In this document: piece after piece, positions 62,097 through 64,000 of the stretch
Position numbering within the stretch: position 1 is the first letter of the stretch
How the letters are laid out: every line of letters starts with the position of its first letter
Assembly (NCBI GenBank): GCA_051208035.1
Contig: JBPJFZ010000002.1
Span: 186,001 to 250,000 of the forward strand
Length of the DNA: 64,000 nt
Direction: 5' to 3'
Source of the DNA: JACKOB01 sp024234575
Lineage (GTDB): Bacteria; Pseudomonadota; Gammaproteobacteria; Pseudomonadales; Oleiphilaceae
Made by a program: the position numbers and the translations under genes
The notes under the pieces: generated by a model
Seen by the model: only the letters and a program-made list of their open reading frames with translations
Database searches by the model: none
Told to the model about the DNA's origin: nothing

Positions 62097-62275
62097 CACT
62101 CCCCACGATGCCGATGCCAGATATGGCCTTGAACCCAAAGGCTCAAGGTGGTAGCCGCTGTGCCAAATTAGGCTTTCCTTTATAGTAAGGACATGCACAC
62201 ATTGACCTCGAGTGGCTACCTAAAAAAGATTATCGGCTCGAGGACGTATCCGGCTGGCGAACATCGCAGGGAGTG
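62097..62275 (-). ncRNA. ssrS: 6S RNA
   Basis: Between zapA and ygfA, the minus strand gives about 179 bases that align with the E. coli 6S RNA landmarks. These are a 5' end CUCCCUGCGAUGUUCGCCAG, then GAGCCGAUAAUCUUUUUU, and a 3' part CCUUGAGCCUUUGGGUUCAAGG (E. coli has CCUUGAACC...GGUUCAAGG). The 5' CACUCCC and 3' GGGAGUG pair to close the terminal stem, extended by UGCGAUG/CAUCGUG. 6S RNA mimics an open promoter and binds sigma-70 RNA polymerase in stationary phase. The exact ends are estimated. Confidence 0.88.
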
Positions 62276-62397
62276 TTGAAGCCATTATAACGAATTTGCA
62301 CCGAAAATCAGTGGGGTTTTACGAAAATCTACAATTTAAGTTCTGACGTTGGTTTTGCTCGGCAATGCTGGTAGTAGAGGTGCGCGATAAATTTCTT

Positions 62398-62688
62398 TTA
62401 ACCAATGGTCGATAGTATCGAGTCAAGCTTGGCATTCATATCTGACATATGTTTTTTGGTTTCAGAAGACAGCTGGGTGTTCTCTGTCAGCTCATAGATA
62501 AGGTTGATAGCTGCCATTACTGCAATTTTTTCTGCACCAAAAACTTTTCCCGATGAACGAATTTCGCGCATCTTCCGGTCTAGCGTTATTGCCGCGTTGC
62601 GAAGACCTAGTTCTGCTGCAGGCGGGCAGGCAATCATGTATTCTTTGTCGAGGATTTTAACTTCTACAGGTTTAGCTTCGTTGGTCAT
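62398..62688 (-). CDS. zapA: Cell division protein ZapA
   Basis: 96 residues. The N-terminal VEVKILDKEYMIACPP and the central KMREIRSSGKVFGAEKIAVMAAINL region are the ZapA signature, followed by a coiled-coil C terminus. It binds and bundles FtsZ. Its ATG overlaps the stop of the preceding small coiled-coil gene by one base (TAATG), so translation is coupled. Confidence 0.93.
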   Translation of the reverse strand: MTNEAKPVEVKILDKEYMIACPPAAELGLRNAAITLDRKMREIRSSGKVFGAEKIAVMAAINLIYELTENTQLSSETKKHMSDMNAKLDSILSTIG

Positions 62689-62894
62689 TACTTCTGCTCC
62701 AATGCTTTAAGACGACCTATCATGGCTTCGATCTTGTTGCGAGCGAGATCGTTTTTTTGCATGAGTTGCGACCTTTCTTTGTGCCAGTCGTCCTGTAACT
62801 GCCGCATGGCCTGGTTATCGGTGCGAAGCTGCTCGCAATACTCTACCAGCCGATTTACTTTTTCTGATAGTGCTTCCAACGTCAATTCTGTCAT
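62688..62894 (-). CDS. ZapB-like small coiled-coil protein (TIGR02449 type)
   Basis: 68 residues, almost wholly coiled coil, with heptad-like Leu and Ile spacing from LEALSEKVNRLVEYCEQLRTDN to IEAMIGRLKALEQK. The family is found directly upstream of zapA in Pseudomonas-type genomes. A partner role with ZapA at the division ring is inferred from position and fold. Confidence 0.8.
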   Translation of the reverse strand: MTELTLEALSEKVNRLVEYCEQLRTDNQAMRQLQDDWHKERSQLMQKNDLARNKIEAMIGRLKALEQK

Positions 62895-63247
62895 CGCTTA
62901 CCGCTCAAATCTTTCAATTGGTGACAATAAAACCACTTAACTTCCTGATTCTAGCAGCAAATCAGCCGCTTCGCAGAATATATGGCCGTTATTGAATGTG
63001 AATGTGGCTGAACAAGAGAGCTCAATCATGAGTGCTATGCATCCAGCCAGATTTTTTATCGTTATTGCCCTATTGTGCTAATTTTTTTGATTAAATCCAA
63101 CAGGAAGCGAAGAGTTATTTTACGACAAGCAGGCATTTACCCGTATTAACGCAATATGTGCGGTATGGCCGCAAGCATAGTATTATGCATCCTTACGCTG
63201 CGCGCTTTGCGTGTTGCTTTATTCATAGATAAAGAAGAAGGCTCGTA
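62895..63247. other. Divergent intergenic region zapB-like / ygfB
   Basis: 353 bases. It must hold promoters for the division genes and for ygfB-pepP, and is A+T-rich in the middle. I see no gene, repeat or clear hexamer pair. The ygfB start is preceded by AAAGAAGAAGG at about 63230-63240. Confidence 0.4.
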
Positions 63248-63835
63248 ATGTCGCTTAACAGTCTCGGAGATGAGAAGTTTGATTTTGATGAATTGGCAGA
63301 CTTGTATCAAGCTCATGGCGCTATAAACCCGCCCAGTGAGCTGCATGGATTGTGGTGTGGAAAAATTAGCGGCTGTGCACGTTTAACGGATGCACAGGTG
63401 ATATCTATAGCCCTTGAGCATATGGGCGTTGATTTCCTGCAAGATAAAGAAAGCGAATCGTTACTTTTGGAAATTTTTCAGCGGCTTGAGAAGAAGCTTG
63501 TAGCGACCGATATGAGTTTTAAGCCACTGTTGCCGGATGATGAGTTTGCACTCTCTGAGCGAGTGGAAGCTTTGTCTCAATGGGTGCGCGGGTTTTTAGA
63601 GGGGATCGCATTGCAGGTGGGTTCTCAGCTGATGGAACTCGGCGATGAAGTGCGAGAGATTTTGCAGGATCTGGTAGAAGTCTCGCAACTTGATGCGGAG
63701 GTTGACGATGATGATGCCGGAGAGTCTGAGTTTATAGAGGTTTTGGAGCACGTGCGCATGTCGGTTTTGTCTCTGTTTTATACGTTTTTAGATGGCAACG
63801 CCGCTACCGACTCTCTGCCACCAACTATTCACTAA
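63248..63835 (+). CDS. ygfB: UPF0149 family protein YgfB
   Basis: 195 residues, helical and acidic. It matches the UPF0149/YgfB family, with SPSELHGLWCGKI-like PPSELHGLWCGKI near residue 30 and WVRGFLEGI near 118. In Pseudomonas aeruginosa YgfB has been linked to control of ampDh3 and beta-lactam resistance. It lies upstream of pepP as in many gammaproteobacteria. Confidence 0.9.
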   Translation: MSLNSLGDEKFDFDELADLYQAHGAINPPSELHGLWCGKISGCARLTDAQVISIALEHMGVDFLQDKESESLLLEIFQRLEKKLVATDMSFKPLLPDDEFALSERVEALSQWVRGFLEGIALQVGSQLMELGDEVREILQDLVEVSQLDAEVDDDDAGESEFIEVLEHVRMSVLSLFYTFLDGNAATDSLPPTIH

Positions 63836-63860
63836 TTAATTTGCGGGATGTGTCAGCTGT

Positions 63861-64000
63861 ATGAGTATGTCGATTGATGAGTTTGTAAAAAGACGTCGGG
63901 CGCTTTTGGATCAAATGACTCCAAACAGTATTGCCATTTTACCTTCTGCGCCAGAAAGAACGCGTAATCGCGATGTTCACTATCCTTTTCGTCAGGAAAG
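63861..64000 (+). CDS. pepP: Xaa-Pro aminopeptidase, N-terminal part (cut by window edge)
   Basis: From an ATG at 63861 (or 63867) the frame stays open to the window edge, giving about 46 residues. They read SIDEFVKRRRALLDQM, AILPSAPERTRNRDVHYPFRQE, which match the N terminus of PepP (EFQRRRQALVEQM, APE.TRS.D..YPYRQ in E. coli). The enzyme removes N-terminal residues before proline. It follows ygfB by 25 bases. Confidence 0.88.
   Translation, partial: MSMSIDEFVKRRRALLDQMTPNSIAILPSAPERTRNRDVHYPFRQE

Noticed and set aside
62030..62300. Small ORFs on the plus strand across the zapA-ygfA gap
   Set aside because: The sequence is fully explained by 6S RNA on the minus strand, with its terminal stem and conserved internal segments.

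Overview
The window is a gene-dense piece of a gammaproteobacterial chromosome. Housekeeping neighbourhoods follow the order familiar from Pseudomonas and relatives: amgK-murU divergent from lptD-surA-pdxA-rsmA-apaH; aroQ-accB-accC-prmA-DUF3426-dusB-fis-purH-purD; zapB/zapA-6S RNA-ygfA beside ygfB-pepP. A 536-residue isocitrate lyase, a 369-residue PurC and the MurU/AmgK cell-wall recycling pair also point to the Pseudomonadales/Cellvibrionales side of the class, probably a marine aerobe. This placement is inference from gene content. I recognised no rRNA, tRNA, insertion sequence, CRISPR array or phage gene.

Layout. 1-3.6 kb: a trp operon on the minus strand (trpE-trpG-trpD-trpC, the last cut by the window edge), preceded by a candidate Trp leader peptide. 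3.9-7.8 kb: gph, rpe, a DUF3530 protein and a short-chain dehydrogenase. 8-15 kb: the accessory highlight, two divergent transcription units encoding seemingly complete extracellular electron-transfer machinery. On the minus strand are a diheme cytochrome c4 and a CymA-like tetraheme quinol dehydrogenase. On the plus strand are an OmcA/MtrC-family decaheme outer-membrane lipoprotein, a DmsE/MtrA-family periplasmic decaheme and an MtrB/PioB-family barrel. Together they carry 26 CxxCH haem sites. 15-20 kb: purC, aceA, an unrecognised protein with ADP-ribosyltransferase-like motifs, and a LysR regulator. 20-31 kb: djlA, cell-wall recycling, LPS export, outer-membrane folding, pyridoxal and thiamine biosynthesis. 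31-36 kb: a solute-binding protein, pheA, an inositol-monophosphatase-family gene, a membrane J-domain protein, and a DAHP synthase behind a convincing transcription attenuator. 36-49 kb: a chemoreceptor, ybaK, an exported glutaredoxin, and the purD/purH/fis/dusB/prmA/acc/aroQ block. 49-54 kb: a cyclic-di-GMP pair, an active-looking GGDEF response regulator divergent from a LapD-like protein with degenerate GGDEF and EAL motifs. 54-64 kb: a second orphan solute-binding protein, ppa, an acyl-CoA dehydrogenase, an acyltransferase, rpiA, ilvA, a small membrane protein, ygfA, 6S RNA, zapA/zapB-like, ygfB and the start of pepP.

How the parts fit. The inferred electron path is quinol -> CymA-like -> cytochrome c4 and/or the periplasmic end of MtrA -> MtrA inside the MtrB barrel -> MtrC at the cell surface, or the reverse for uptake. 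An intrinsic-terminator-like hairpin between mtrC and mtrA could set the ratio of surface cytochrome to conduit. Aromatic amino-acid genes (trp operon, pheA, DAHP synthase, aroQ) are spread through the window, and two of them carry leader-peptide-type controls. Start codons were moved inward from the longest frame where a ribosome binding site or family alignment favoured it.
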